The notes below the pieces were generated by a model, which saw nothing but the letters and a program-made list of their open reading frames with translations, was not told the origin of the DNA and searched no databases. Shown here piece by piece: positions 30,698-44,060 of a DNA stretch of 64,000 nt; position 1 is the stretch's first letter, and each line of letters starts with the position of its first letter. The position numbers were made by a program, and so were the translations under genes. Source of the DNA: Eutypa lata (Eukaryota > Ascomycota > Sordariomycetes > Xylariales > Diatrypaceae); contig JAKULF010000002.1 in the NCBI GenBank assembly GCA_022661535.1, forward strand, positions 1,550,001-1,614,000. Reading direction: 5' to 3'.

Positions 30698-33600
30698 GAT
30701 TGAGGCAGGGGTACCAGCGCTGCGTGGAAGATTGCAGCAGCATGTGTAATTGTATCGTTTCTGTTTACATAAGTTTACTATATAGAAGTTACCTTGAATG
30801 AACATATTCATTATACGCAGTCACGCTCTATTACGCAAGTACATATAATCCTCGATGTTCTATATAAATAATACCTACACGCCGAAGTGGCAGCCAATAA
30901 GTCAGATACCGGCCAGCACGACATCCTTACATATAAAGGTGCTATGAGAGGTTGGTAGGGGAATTACACTGAGAAATAGCTTGTGAATATCGACTGTGTT
31001 GATGAAATTAGAACGAGTGATCTGTATCGATTAAAGTGGGAGTCGACAGTAGGAGTCTCATTGGTGTTCTAATGAACCTCGAGGGGGGCCATATAAAGAA
31101 GATATGAGTCGACTCCAGTGATTAGATCGTAAAGTCGGGACCAATGCTAGCGCTTACCAATGACATTTACCATTGATTTACCGAGGGAGGCAGGGACGCA
31201 ATATCGACACGTTCATCGCGGCGTCTGGGTGACATCAAGAGGTTGGGTTTTCTAATACAAATGAGCTAGTCATTATACAAGGAGCTGCTTACATATGATT
31301 GTAGACACACGTATACCAAAGGTAATATATCGAGTATGCAGTGATTCGAACAACCTATGCTATCAACCTATAATCTTATCCAACTACTACGTGGTTCTGG
31401 CACCAGTGGCACCGGAACCACCCCAGGACATAGCAATCTACGTGAGACCTACCGACACAATGATTTTCAACACCTCGTGAATTTTACTCAGGGATGGCGT
31501 TGTTCCTACAGCTAGAAGATGGGGAAGGGACAGCATAGTAGAGTAAATCATATCAATAGGATACTATAAGGTGTGATCGAAAAGCTTGGCAGTCCTTAGC
31601 GGGACTTATCATTACGCTGTACCATGGGGTTGGTATTGCTAGGGCAAGCTGAATATGCTATAGGACAAGGTTTATTTATGTAGGGCGTGGGATATAATAG
31701 TCTTAAAGTGGCTTTCTGGTGGAACACAGAAAAGATACAATTGACGGGACATCAGACCGGACACTCATCCCAATACCTCTCCTACGATCTCTTGTATCCA
31801 ATGTTAACTAATACGATTATACTAGATTTCTTTGTCATGAAACTATTAGTATTGGAGTTGCGATGGAGAGCGCTAGGTAGAAGAAATGATCGGTCTGTAG
31901 AAACTAATCTAGTTCTTTAGGCCGCTTGTATTTTCCCGTGAATATGTCATTACGTTGCATCTCTATTAGTTCCCTAGTAGCATAGCACCAATAGCATCAA
32001 ATAAGACTATTATATCGAGTGTGATGATCAAGATAAGCATGAAAGCCACTGATGATTCGTGATTCGGGTGTACCTACCCTAAACTCATGTACAAGAGGCA
32101 CCTAAAATACGTCCAGAGTCCGAGGGCTACACATGCAATAGTTTTATTGACCTTACAACTCTCAGGGTTAGCTTGGTCTCAAAGCCCCTTTGGCGGATCT
32201 GACAATAGAAAATGGCGCGTGGTGGCAAGAAATTGGAATATACCGTAGAAAACAAGATCTGAGGGCCATTAATCATGACGTTATCACCTCCAGGCTTTTG
32301 TTAATGGTTGTAACTTATGAATAACTAGTCAACGCCATCATGAATCGAGACTCCCGCGATTGCCGTGATTTTATCAAAGCGATATATAGCAGTTAGTTGA
32401 TAAGGGGATCACAAGGTAAGGGGGCTGATTTACCAAAGCAGCGGTAGCCACATCATGCTAATCATGTACATACTTATTTGTCAACTTGGAATTGCGTTAT
32501 CGAGCTATTCGAACTATTCCAGCTTTGCTGAGTTCAAACTTGTTGTAAGTGGATGTCATGACAGCTGGGGCTGACGATATGTGGTCTGGCCACACGGCAT
32601 TGGCTCGCTTGCGATTCGTGGGATGTGTTGTGATTGCCCAGATATGGCGATATAGACAGCCTCAATGGTGGAACGCAACCAGAACTATAAGAGAAACGTA
32701 CCAAGACATAAACCAAGACCGACCCAGACCACGGGAGGTGACGCCGAGTTCAGCGAGCCACCGGGCCGGGGTAGATCGAGGTTGGTCTTAGTCAATTGAC
32801 ATCTGAACAAGTTTGGTACTTAACCAATCCTAGATATACGTAGATAAATTGATCGAGAAGGGCCGAGCCTAGCTTTGAATCTCACATGGTACGCATTGTA
32901 AACGTAAGCAAATCTACGTACAGAAGAGATGGGTTCCTTGCATCGCATTAGCAAAGTCTATTTTCTTAGGGGTTTTTTTCCCCTTCTTTTCTCCTTCTTT
33001 CTATTCTATCTTCCAGTTAGCCTAGTTTCTAATTCGTCATTCATTCATTTTTATCGGGCGAGCGGCCTCAATTTGCGCTAAAAGCGTATGTAAATATTCG
33101 ACGATATCCTTTACGTGTGTTAGATGCGCCGTGTTGTGGGAGCGCCTTAGCTAGCGGCGGGGGTTGATGTTCGTCATTCTCGTAGTCGATGTCGACATCT
33201 CTTGGCATGCGTGGGACGCGCCCCTTACCCTGGATTCAGCACACGGGCTGACGGGAGAGCCGCTAATCTTGGGGGGTGTTACCGAACAAGTGGGCAGTAA
33301 TCTTCCTTTCTTTTCATGTTTGTCTATTTACTTCCGCGGGGGTTTCTTGGGGTATAGTCGTATAGGCACCCTGTAGGGAGGGCTTGCGGCTGCGAAACAT
33401 ACCCAATTCTGCTATCCGCTTCTGCATCACCCTTTACTACTACTGTTCAACAACAGGACCATGCAGGAGGTCAATCCCAGCTAGAACTTAATCTAGCGCT
33501 ATAACCATGAATCTGGGCGCATTTACGATCTACATCGAATGCTAGTTATAATAGACATATATCATGCAGCTCTGTCCGCAGGGTTCAGTTGATCCTGTTT

Positions 33601-33773
33601 GATTTGAGTTCCATTCTTGTGGTTTCTACATAGGTAGTATTCGGGTCATCCTCGTGCACAACCTGGCTTCCCTTTTCAACATACCTCGGCATACACGCCG
33701 CTCGACTTGTGTGAAATCCAATTAGATCGGAAAGGAAGACAAACTACACCTACATTCGTTTACATACATTGCG
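30698..33773. other. Gene-poor 3.1 kb intergenic region
   Basis: No supported gene on either strand. Frames of 60-80 residues at 31295, 31687, 32549 and 33164 lack motifs or signals. No inverted terminal repeats or transposase fragments were noticed. The last 150 bases before 33774 are the likely promoter and leader of the sulfate permease gene. Confidence 0.55.
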
Positions 33774-36433
33774 ATGTCCCAAAACAAAGTCGGCCGTGGC
33801 CTAGCAAAGGCCGTCGGTATCGATATCGACTACCGGACGAACGATGAGCCCAAGGAATTCATCGATTCTGCTGCGGCATCAATACAACCTGTGGCCGATC
33901 CCTACTATGAAGATGAGCCAACACTACGGGAAGTGGTCCATTCGATACTACCGACGGGGGAGAGCACGCTGTCATACATTAGGTCGCTATTCCCATTCTT
34001 ATCCTGGATCTTTCACTACAACCTAATATGGGCGTTCGGCGACTTTATAGCTGGTGTCACTGTGGGTTTCGTCGCTATCCCCCAAGGCATGGCGTACGCG
34101 CTGTTGGCGGGGCTTCCTGCTGAGTACGGACTGTACACGTCTTTCGTCGGTTTCCTGTTGTATTGGGCCTTCGCAACGTCGAAGGACATCACCATCGGCA
34201 CGGTAGCAGTGCTTTCAACGCTTGTAGGTACTGTCGTACAGCGTGTGCAGTCTGAGTATGGTGAGGATACATTCCCGCCCGAGATGATCGCGCGGGGCTT
34301 GTCAGTCATCGTCGGTGCCGTATTGCTGTTCATCGGTCTGGCAAGGCTTGGGTGGATTGTCGAGTTCATTCCGCTTGTAGGCATCACCTCCTTCATGACG
34401 GGCGCGGCCATCAGCATCGCAGCTGGCCAGGTCCCGGCGCTACTGGGTATCACCGGCGTTAAGACCCGCGAGGCCACCTACCTCGTCATCATTAACACTC
34501 TTCGCGGGCTGCCACGTGCTAAGCTCGATGCTGCTATGGGCGTCACTGCTCTCGCTATGTTGTACCTAATCCGTTCCTTCTGCAACTTCATGGCCCGTCG
34601 TCAGCCCCAACGCCAGAAGCTCTGGTTCTTCGTATCAACGCTGCGCATGGCCTTCGTCATTCTGCTGTACATTCTCATCAGCTGGCTCGTTAACCGCAAC
34701 GTCAACTGGGACAGCTCCAAGGCCAAATTCAAGATCCTTGGTACCGTCCCCAGTGGTATGTTTTTTGTCCAATGTCTCCTCTTTTTCCCCCTCTTCTTCT
34801 TATACACTGGCTACACTACTTCTGATATACTTCGCGCTAACTGTTACTTCTTTCTTCGCCCGCAGGTTTCCAAGTGCATGGTGCGCCAACCATGAACACC
34901 GAACTCTTGTCCGCGCTCGCTCCCGATATCCCAGCTACCATTATCGTTGCGATTATTGAACACATCGCTATTTCCAAGTCATTCGGGCGCGTGAACAACT
35001 ACGTCATTAACCCATCGCAGGAGCTCGTCGCTGTTGGCTTTACCAACGTTATAGGGCCCTTCTTAGGCGCGTACCCAGCAACGGGGTCGTTCTCGCGGAC
35101 GGCTATCAAATCCAAGGCCGGGGTTCGGACGCCACTAGCAGGACTTTGGACAGCAGTTATCGTTTTGCTTGCTTTATACGCGTTAACGTCGGTTTTCTTT
35201 TATATCCCGATGGCCAGTCTTGCGGGGCTTATTATTCACGCCGTCGGTGATCTTATCACGGCGCCTAATGTTGTATATCGCTTCTGGCAGGTGTCGCCGC
35301 TCGAGGCCTTCGTCTTCTTCGCCACCGTCATCCTCATGGTATTCACTGACCTCGAGACTGGCATCTACTTCGCTATCTGCTTCTCCGTCGCTGTCGTTCT
35401 CGTACGCATCGCTAAGACTCGCGGCCGATTCCTCGGTCGGGCAAAGATCTACCGTGTCAGTGCTAAGGGCAATGCCAATGACAATGGCAGTGGCAACGAG
35501 ACGACGCCATTAACCTCCAGGGATGCGTACTTGCCCCTCGATCACCGTGATGGAACCAATCCCAACATACGAGTAGAAGTGCCGTACCCGGGCGTCATAG
35601 TATACCGCTTTAGCGAGGGATTTAATTACATCAACGCTGGGCACAACATGGACATCTTGACATCTGCAGTGACAACAGAGACCCGACCCACAGTGCTCAA
35701 CAGATATAACAAACTCGGAGTAAGTCTTTCCTTTAACCTAGTTCAGTTCCAAGAAGGGAGAGAGACAGGAGAAGAAACAGAGACATACTGACGCTCACCC
35801 TAATAGGACCGCCCCTGGAATGATCCCGGCCCACGCCGCGGAAAGACCATCGAGGCCACAGACGACCGCCCAACATTGCGGGCCGTAATTCTCGACTGCT
35901 CTTCAGTTCATGGTGTTGATGTGACGGCGATGCAAGCGCTGATCGATACGCGGAACCAGCTTAACCGACATGCAGCTCCTGATGCCGTCGAGTGGCATGT
36001 GACAGGTCTGAGTAGCCGGTGGACACGACGCGCCTTTGCTGCCGCCGGGTTCGGGTACCCACCGGCCAAGTCTCTAGAGGCTCTCGGTGGCGAGAGCCAG
36101 TTAAAGCCCATTTTCAGCGTCGCTGCGACGGTCGGACGAGACGGACATGACGGGCATGATGCAAATGAAGGAGTTAAAACTGGAGCCGAAAAGATTCGTG
36201 TTAAGGACGAGGAGTCTATTGCTGGCCTCGACGACATAGATCGCGTCTCCTCCTCTGTCGATAATGGGAATGGGAACGGAGGTAGTAGGGTACGAAGCAC
36301 GGATGGCCTTCCTACCAAGGTGGCTGCGGTTCAGGGAGTCAATAGGCCTTGGTTCCACATTGATGTTACGGCGGCGGTAGAGAGCGCGGTTGCAAGTATT
36401 GAGGGAAGACTAGATACAGGCAAAGTACACTAG
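33774..36433 (+). CDS. Sulfate permease (SulP/SLC26 family) with STAS domain
   Basis: An 820-aa plasma-membrane sulfate/proton symporter type protein. Exons are 33774..34755, 34866..35719 and 35807..36433; introns of 110 and 87 nt keep phase. The membrane core begins near residue 85 with IAGVTVGFVAIPQGMAYALL, which contains the SulP signature (PQGMAYA). Further landmarks are LVGITSFMTGAAISIAAGQV, the conserved GAYPATGSFSRTAI and the SLAGLIIHAVGDLI helix. The STAS domain starts at PYPGVIVYRFSEGFNYINAG and continues across intron 2 into LRAVILDCSSVHGVDVTAM, the anti-sigma-antagonist-like strand-helix. A Gly/Asn/Ser-rich linker (NGNGNGGSRV) lies inside the late STAS region. Length and layout match fungal SUL1/SUL2-type carriers. 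Sulfur-dependent control is expected from the family but I saw no clear binding site. Confidence 0.95.
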
Positions 36434-36949
36434 AGCCTCTAGATCGAGAGAATGGTTATATGGGTGGTACACACAAACCAGGGTGCTTTGGTGTACCATT
36501 TCTTTACTCTGTAGATCAGGATGGACATATACCGGGATCAGGTACGACATTTCTTCAAGTAAGGGAAAGGAGCAATTAATATAGTCATCGGAAGTGACGG
36601 TGCGGGGTGCACCAATCAATGCTTATATCAGAAGACGAAGTTGACTTGTAAAATCTCGGTCTTTGGTTGCGTAACCGAAGTTGGTGTCAAAATGGTCCCC
36701 CACGCTCACACTTACCGGGTTTGGACTCATGGACGGTTGGTGCGTGAGAGGTTGAGTGAAGGGTCTCCTCGGCTCCTATTACTACACCTATTCAAGCAGC
36801 CAATCCAAACTGGCTTGAGCTAGTTAGTGACACTGCAATGAAGTCCAAGTCTCCAGTATCACCTAGATATGCCAACCGCCAAAGTCGCCTTCGGTTGCAA
36901 TTTGATAACCGCTAAACAAAATCAAGGTTGGAAATTTCTTGAAGTCAGC
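36434..36949. other. Intergenic (convergent genes)
   Basis: 3' flanks of two convergent genes (sulfate permease and DUF4470-MYND). Nothing coding is seen. Confidence 0.5.
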
Positions 36950-39900
36950 CTAGTCAGCAACAGGTTTACACTCCATACGATGTTTCTTCCAATCCTTCTT
37001 CTGACAATCTTGGCTACAATACCTGACGGCGCGGCATCTCATGCACCACATCAGCTTTCCACCCTTCTTACCCTTTGTCGCGTTGCAATTTCGGCACTTC
37101 TCCTTTAACAACCCCTCTAGCCCACCTTGTGCCCTTAATAACTCCACATCGACGATGTCCTCCACAAATGGCGATGCGAAGGCGGGGGAGATAGCGACAC
37201 GGACAGCATGTCGCGAAGCAACGCCCTCCCATTCAGGGAGTCTCACGAAATCGCGCGGTATTTTGCCATTGCCACAGCTACACATGAACTGCTGCTCCGA
37301 GGACGCGGTCAGCGGGACCGTAGCTCCAGGCTTTCCGTAGTCACACATCCGCACGTCATGCACCCAGTCGCGGCACCGCTCCGCGAAAGCCGGAATCGCG
37401 TGCCGCCAGAGATCGAGCTCGGCATTGTCCACATCGAGTACGCAAATTTCCAGCTCGCGGAGGACCAGCAAAAACGTTTCGAGTTCACGAGAGTCGATCA
37501 AATCGCGAGTGAGCGGAAGCGCCGCAGCATCAGCAACGACGGACCCAGAGGCGCAGTCGAGCCGGATGGCGCGCACGAAAAGAAGGATCTGATTTCCGCG
37601 CCCGCTCTCTTGGTCTGCGAGCGCGAACAGTCCCGTACTCCCTCCCTGCAGTCCCGAAGACACCATAAAGACTGTGAAGAGAGATTCCTTGAAGCTCATA
37701 CGTGGTGAGGGTCGCGGTGAAGTGAAGGGCATTGGATTGGGAGGATCAATAAGAGAAGCCATCAATTCTTCGCGAACGCGCCGCTCGCGGAGGGAGAACT
37801 GGTGTGATGTCAATGTGGTAAGCCATTGGTTAGCCTGCCTGTCTGCTTCGTCGACGCTGAGGATGGGCAGTGAGTCAAGATTAATGTGCCCGCCGTTTAT
37901 CGGTATTGGGACGGAATGGTTTCCAACAGCTACTGGATACATCAGCTCAGAAAATGGTTCCAGATCCAGGGGTTTTGCCACAGGACTAGAGAAAGCAACC
38001 AATCCCAAGTTCGGGTCAACGTGGATCTTAACAGTATCTTTCAATACTGGCAATGGGAACGAAGACCGGTAGACACTGTCTTCCCCAATGCTAATGTCAA
38101 AATTGCAGGGGGAGGTCTGTGTCAAGAGTATTGAGTGTTGATCCCTCAGGAGCGATTTCTTGTTTTCATCTACAATTTCGACTGTGACAGTGATATTGCT
38201 AATACGGCCAGCAACTGGATCAAGAGTTGCGTACCATCTTGTTGAAGTTGGTGAAAGGCTATCAAGAGTCCTAGTCACTGAGGTAGTAGCCACGGTAAGA
38301 GCGCCAGTGATGGGGCGATCATGTACGTTCGTCAAACAGCTAGTGATGAACACATTCTGTTGATTGCTCATGACTGTTTCGTAGACAATAGTTTCGGGTT
38401 TCTTGACATCTGTCGGTGGGTGTCGTTCAATGATTGCAATGCTGCTTATATCTAGCTCTCTTTGGATCAACGTTGACGGGATATAAAAAGATATGATCAG
38501 AGGAGAGTCATCGTGGTGCACCAATGAATCCTGGACAATGGTAACTGAGTAGTCATCACTCTCGAGGTCGCCGGTTATTCGAATATCGCCGAAAGTTAAC
38601 TGCAGATTGGTGAATCGAGCTCGCGATGGGTCTGATGACCCTTTATGGTAACTGATAATAGCCTCTAGGCGTAAGGAGCCACCATTAGACTTGATGATGC
38701 CACGGACCTTACCAGCCTCATCTCTTGGGACCTTGAGGACAACAACACTCCCCGACCTGTTGATTTTTTTATGAAAGCCGGTAATATTGCCGGTATATAA
38801 CCCTTGAAGACGTAGCTCAAGGTCTAGTTCTATATGCAACTCTCTACACAAGCTCGACGATGTCTCGTGTTGCACGAGATCAAGGAGAGTCCCACAAGTC
38901 TTCGCTGGATCGACATTCACTGTGTAAAGCATCTGCTTGATGAAAGCGACGAAGTTCCTTGTATGGTAAACATGACCGTCTCCGTTGACAACATTGTATT
39001 TTTTTCTCTCCGGTCCTGAAAATCGACTTTCACTTCCCTGTTCTTGACGCTCCAGCATTCTGGTGAATATTCGGAATATCATTTTCGCCAAGTCAACAGG
39101 TTCCAATTGCACATGATTAACGGCTGGAATGTGGGCTAGAAAGTATTTCGAATACTTCCAAGACACCCTAGCATAGTTCGGGATGGTCTCATTTGGAGTT
39201 GATGTGAGCGAACTCATGAGCATCAGCTCATCGACGTAGGATACGAGTGTTGAATTTGTCCAGTAGTCGACAGGTACAAGACCCAGTAACATAGATATTG
39301 TAGGCGTATGGCCGAAGACGAAGAAGAGGGAATCAAACATGTCCTTGTAAGTTTCATTCGGGTCCTTCCATATTTCCATATAGAGAGTCGAACTAGCAAC
39401 ATCTTTGAGCAGAGGCGACGAAGAAACGAAAGCGTTTATCGCCCCGAGCTTGTCCGTCACGGCTGATGTATCAATGGCATCAAATAGTCGAGGGGCCTCC
39501 CCATCCGTTCCGTAGGCATTTGGGTCCAGCTCATACCTAGAGGCATCAAACTGACGTCGAAAATGGCCAGCAGAACTTGCTTGGGTGACTGAGTTGTGCT
39601 GCAGTGTGTGGCAGAAAGTCAAGGGACATGCGATTGCCAATCTGATTATGATGTAATCACTTGCAATCGCTTGAAAGGCTATACACCATTCGCGAAACTG
39701 CGTCTTGACAGCCCGAACTACCTTCGGTGTATTCTTACCATCTTGACTAAAACGCAGAGGGGATGTAGGAGCTAGCTGGGCAAACGCAGTGGCAAGATGA
39801 AACCCGAATAGTGGGTTTATTGTGTGAGCGAGAGAATGGTCCATAGAAAACATTGCAGCATATAAAGGGTTTGGTTGCGTCGAGGACTGGGGAAGGGTAA

Positions 39901-40622
39901 TATATTTCCAATATTGCTTGTACTCCTGGCTATCTTCTTTTATTGACGGTAGAGCCAAAGGGGCAGCTGAACGGGCTTCTTCGGGTATGTGGCCAGTTAC
40001 CGTCGTAGAGTTTAAAGCTGTATGGTAGTTGCGAAATCGTATCGCAAACGCCTCATATCGAGCTGCATCCTCTTCTGACTGTGAAATAGGCCCCATGCGT
40101 GTCTCCCAGACCTTACTGGTAAGCAAAAGGGATCCCTCATCACACCATTTCAATTTGTGGCCATATGTACTCTCATTCCAAGTAGTCAAACTTTCAGATA
40201 ATGCCCGTAGCTTCATCGCTTGTTTTCCGAGGATATCAACTGACCTATTAGGGACATACAGGTGAAAACAGAGGTCCCATAATGTGTCGGCCTCAGTTTC
40301 GCCATCAAGGAGAAGTGTGAGTAATATCACGTTCCATGCTAAGAGGCATAAGTGGGTGGGTCTTTGAATAAGGGGGCGGGGTTAAATTGACGGTACCTGT
40401 GATGAATTCGCTTTCGTGACACCAAGTGATATCCAATTTCCTTGATGGCAAGCCACGCTCATGGTATGCCGTAAACAAGACGTCACGCAAGTCACCACGT
40501 CCAAGTATAAGGATGTCGGCATCCACACCTTGAGGAGTTTCTTTGGTTAGGCTGGCGACTGGGGTATTGCCGAAGATATTGGCTGGACGACTATATGAAG
40601 TTGAATCTGGCGAAGGACACAT
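36950..40622 (-). CDS. DUF4470 and MYND zinc-finger protein, 1204 aa
   Basis: A large two-exon protein on the minus strand: 40622..40397 and 40338..36950, with a 58-nt intron (GTACCG to CTTAG). The splice joins CHESEFIT to AWNVILLTLLLD, the expected continuation of the DUF4470 domain (early part ANIFGNTPVASLTKETP, then ADILILGRGDLRDVLFT). The long middle, about 1,000 residues, has no domain I recognise. The C-terminal MYND finger is complete: CRNC, WCMRC, YCSQDC and HRMEC, about residues 1155-1200. This domain order is seen in fungal proteins of unknown function. MYND fingers bind proline-rich partners, so a scaffold role is plausible. The two exons together are near full length for the family; no breaks. 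Confidence 0.92.
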
Positions 40623-41550
40623 ATTGGCCTTTGAAGCGACTCTGGAGAATAGAGGCTATGCCAGTCCTTTCTTTGCGATGAGAGCCGTCTCAAGAATTAC
40701 TCTCAAGTGTCGTCATGCAATGGTGTAGACTAGGTACATAGAGTGACTACCTACCTAATAAGCAGTAGCCCAGCGATATGATCAGGTATTTTCTGACGAG
40801 ACCTGTAGGCTTGCGACGTGGTTCCAGAAGTGACTAACTAGGAACCGTCTTCAATGAGATATAAGGTATCGGAATAGATCACAAATGGGTTGCAAGTTGG
40901 ATATGTGTCAAGATCGCCAAGCCATGACTACCTGATCGAATGTTCCGGTTGGATGCACGTAGTACATACCTACATAGTTACCTAAGTTAGCTAAGCTGTT
41001 AGATAGGTAGTGTAGTGGATGGAGTTGCTGCCAACTGGCGGAGGAATTATGCCAGATGGGACGTAGTTAGGGCAAGATAATATACACTAAACTAGCTATC
41101 ATCAACCCCAATGCTTGCATATGTTCGAATCTTTGTTATACTGGATAAATCCAATGACATCAGCACGGTCACGTCACGTCACGTTCAACCACCAAACATC
41201 AATAGAACCCAACTATTTCCGCACCTCAAGACATTATCATATTCCTAGCGACACGTAGTAATCATCTTATTAGCATACATTGGCTTGAACATGGCCCTGT
41301 AATAAAGCAATCTCCATACCCGGAGCAAAACAAATTAGATTCCCAAACGTGGGCTCGTCAGAGTCGTCCGAGTCCTTTGCAGGTCCATCCTATCCCCATC
41401 CTAGCCTAACCCCTAATCACTCCGTCCCAGTCAAAATACAATACAAGTTGAACACCCTCCCTTCTTTCCTATCCCAACTCCGAAACTCAAACTCATCTGA
41501 TCGAACAATCAATTCCAAGTGAAGGTTGGCCTTCCAAAACAAATACGCTC
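40623..41550. other. Intergenic; no supported gene
   Basis: About 930 bases with several CTACCTA/TAGGTAG tracts (about 40731-41015) and the presumed 3' UTR of the Swi5-like gene near 41300-41550. Nothing coding is seen. Confidence 0.5.
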
Positions 41551-44060
41551 TCAATTCGCGCTGAAGAACAGATCGTCATTGTTGGTGAACATCTCTACCG
41601 TATTGTCAAACGAGTCGTCAAACTTGCTACCAGAACTCAGCATCAACATATTGGAATCGCTGTGGGTGAACTGGAGAAGGATGTCGTCATCATCAAGACC
41701 ACCTAGGCTTGGGATATTGGCCGCATCCGCAGCGGTACTCATCAAGAGGGTGTCTGGGCCGCTAGAACTGGGTTCTAGGTCGAAGAACTGGTTGCAAGAC
41801 GGTGGTGATGAGGATTGAGATAATTCAGGAGGCTCATTGGAATGACTCGCTACACTCTTAGCTGGTGATCCCGGTTGCGAAGAGACTACGCCTTCGAGTC
41901 CAGCTTCTGGATGGAGGGACAGGTGGGAAAGCTGTGAAACGTATGTGTGAACGCTACCAGCAGATGGTGAATTTCCTGCTGTCGATGGCTCCGTCGAAAG
42001 AGCCGGCATCGGGGCTGAGGATGGACAAAGTCCATGAAGGCCAGTTGGATCCATCGTGGTACCACCTACAGATACGTCCATGATATCGTCTAGCATGTCG
42101 AATTCGTGTTCAATGTGTTCAGGCGAGTTGACAGCCGAGCTATCCGAGTAGCCAGATTGGGATGAGCTGGATGAGATCGATTCGTTCTTCTTACGCGTCC
42201 GAGCAGCCTTGTCTTTCCGTTCATCCATATCCGGACGATGCTTGCGTGGTCGCCCACGTTTCACGACCTTGCGAACCACCCCATCAAACGCACCAATGCA
42301 CATACCACGCTGCTTGTGGCGCGTCAGTGCATCGTGTCGAGCGAAGCTGTTGCCACACTCGCATGGATATGGCTTGATTCCTGTGTGAATCTTGGCGTGG
42401 CGTTTCAGATCGTGCTGTCGAACAAAGCATTTGTTACATGTAGGGCACTGATACTGGCGGTCGTTCAGGTGAGTCTGAACGTGCGATTTGATGTTTTCTT
42501 TGCGTCCGAACTTCTTGTTGCAATCTTCGAAAGTGCAGATCCACTTGTTGTCTCTCGGATCAGGCCCTTGAATGTACTGTTGGATGTCGTCCGTAGTGAT
42601 GCCAGTCTCTGTCTTTGTCTTCTCAATATCGATAGTGGCGATACTAGCAGCACTAGCAATACTGGCGACAGACTCTGTTCGACGGTGGGGCGAGCCACGA
42701 TGAGACATTCGCTCAGTCGAAGGCGAACAGTCACCAGTTGATAGACCAGAAGAGTGAAGGTCCGGCTTGAGGTCAAACATGTTGCTGAATTCATTGATTT
42801 GCGGCGTGGCAGGAGAGGTATGGTGGGAGTAGTCAGATGTGGCACTGAGTGGCTGAGAGGAACTCTGAGTAGTAAAGCTATCAAACTGAGTCTGGATCGA
42901 CAGGTTATTCTCGTGGTTCATGCCATTGATGTTCGAGAACTCAGCGGGAGAAGACTTCGGGGGCTCATAGGCACCTTGCATCGGCATGGTGTTCGCCCTT
43001 GGAGGCGTGGGCATGATTGGCCGATGCTCAGCCGCCCGTCGCATCTCATCAAAGCTGGTCTTGGTACGACGATTCGCAGCCTTTCTAGATGGCTTGATCG
43101 TCTCCTCCATCGACTCATCGTACTCTTCTGAGAACCGCTGTGGCCGCTGGCTATGCTTGACAGTCCGGTCGTGAGGTGTCTCCATGGGTGTCATAGGGAA
43201 ATATTCTTGTCCCAGTTAGTTCCTAAGTTTTCATTCTTATCATAGGATAGGACTTAGATGATGTACTTACCTGTAACATTCTGTTGTGTTGGTGTCATTG
43301 GTCTCGATGGAATCTCTCCCATACCCTCAAACTTAGCAACCCTATCCATGATTCCGTTACTAATCCGACGGGAACCCCTTCTTGTACTTGGGGTATCACT
43401 CTCGGAGATCCAACCAGGGGCTCCGGTGGGACTATCTTGGAAATTCACGAATGTTGGCGTGGATAGAGTGCTAGAAGGGAACAAGTCGAAATCCTGAGAC
43501 GGCGTCATACTATTAGGACTAGAGTAGTTCTCTTGGCCCTTCTTCATCATCATGTTCATCTGACTGCTATATATGTCAAATGACATGTTCATGTCTTGCT
43601 GACCTGGAAGTCCACCAAAACACTGAGTTGAGAACGCCTCCACCTGAGGCGCCTCGTGAGGAGGCAAGCTATAGTTCTCGTCGCTTGCCAAGTTTGCGAA
43701 TGCTTGCTGGGGGCCCGGGCGTGCTATGCGTTGCTGCTGCGTTTCTCGCAGCACATGCTGTGATGTGTTAATTCCTGTGTTGTTAGTACCGTTACTTACC
43801 GTGGAGAATTCCTGCCTCAAGGTCGTTGGTGATTGCATCTGTTGTCTTCGTAAGTCCAGGCTCATTGCGCCTCGTCGATGGGACATACGTGGTCGTTGTT
43901 GCTGTTGTTGTGGTGACTGTTGATTGTGATGCATGTTGTTGGGCAGGTCTGTGGCGATCTTCAATGGATTGAAAGCTGTTGGTGTTGAATTCTGTCGTCT
44001 GTGTTGTCGTTGATGTTGTTGACGAGCATGAAGACCGCTGGGGGGTGGATTGGACAGCAT
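41551..44060 (-). CDS. C2H2 zinc-finger transcription factor, Swi5/Ace2-like
   Basis: An 814-aa factor in two minus-strand exons, 44060..43271 and 43205..41551. The 65-nt intron (GTAAGT, branch CTAAC, acceptor ACAAG) joins TQQNVT to EYFPMTPMETP, in phase. I chose the ATG at 44060 (MLSNPPPSG), which lies before a Gln-rich stretch; an earlier in-frame CTG/ATG would add only an odd tail. Three C2H2 fingers lie at about residues 487-570: CTFEDCNKKFGRKENIKSHV, then CPTCNKCFVRQHDLKRHAKI, then CECGNSFARHDALTRHKQRG (ending MC). An AT-hook-like KRGRPRKHRPD follows. The rest is Ser/Gln/Pro-rich and acidic at the C-terminus. The finger set fits the Swi5/Ace2 or ACE1/StzA type; I favour Swi5/Ace2 but did not align it. 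Confidence 0.9.

Noticed and set aside
30698..33773. Transposon remains in the gene-poor stretch
   Set aside because: No terminal repeats, transposase or reverse-transcriptase motifs seen in any frame.
34016..34477. 153-aa minus-strand frame inside the sulfate permease gene
   Set aside because: Antisense shadow of exon 1; composition follows the permease codons and there is no motif.
37208..38072. Plus-strand frames of 132-166 aa inside the MYND gene
   Set aside because: They lie opposite a 3.4-kb supported exon and show no domain or splice partners.
42238..43131. Long plus-strand frames inside the Swi5-like gene
   Set aside because: Antisense shadows of the zinc-finger and Ser-rich exon.
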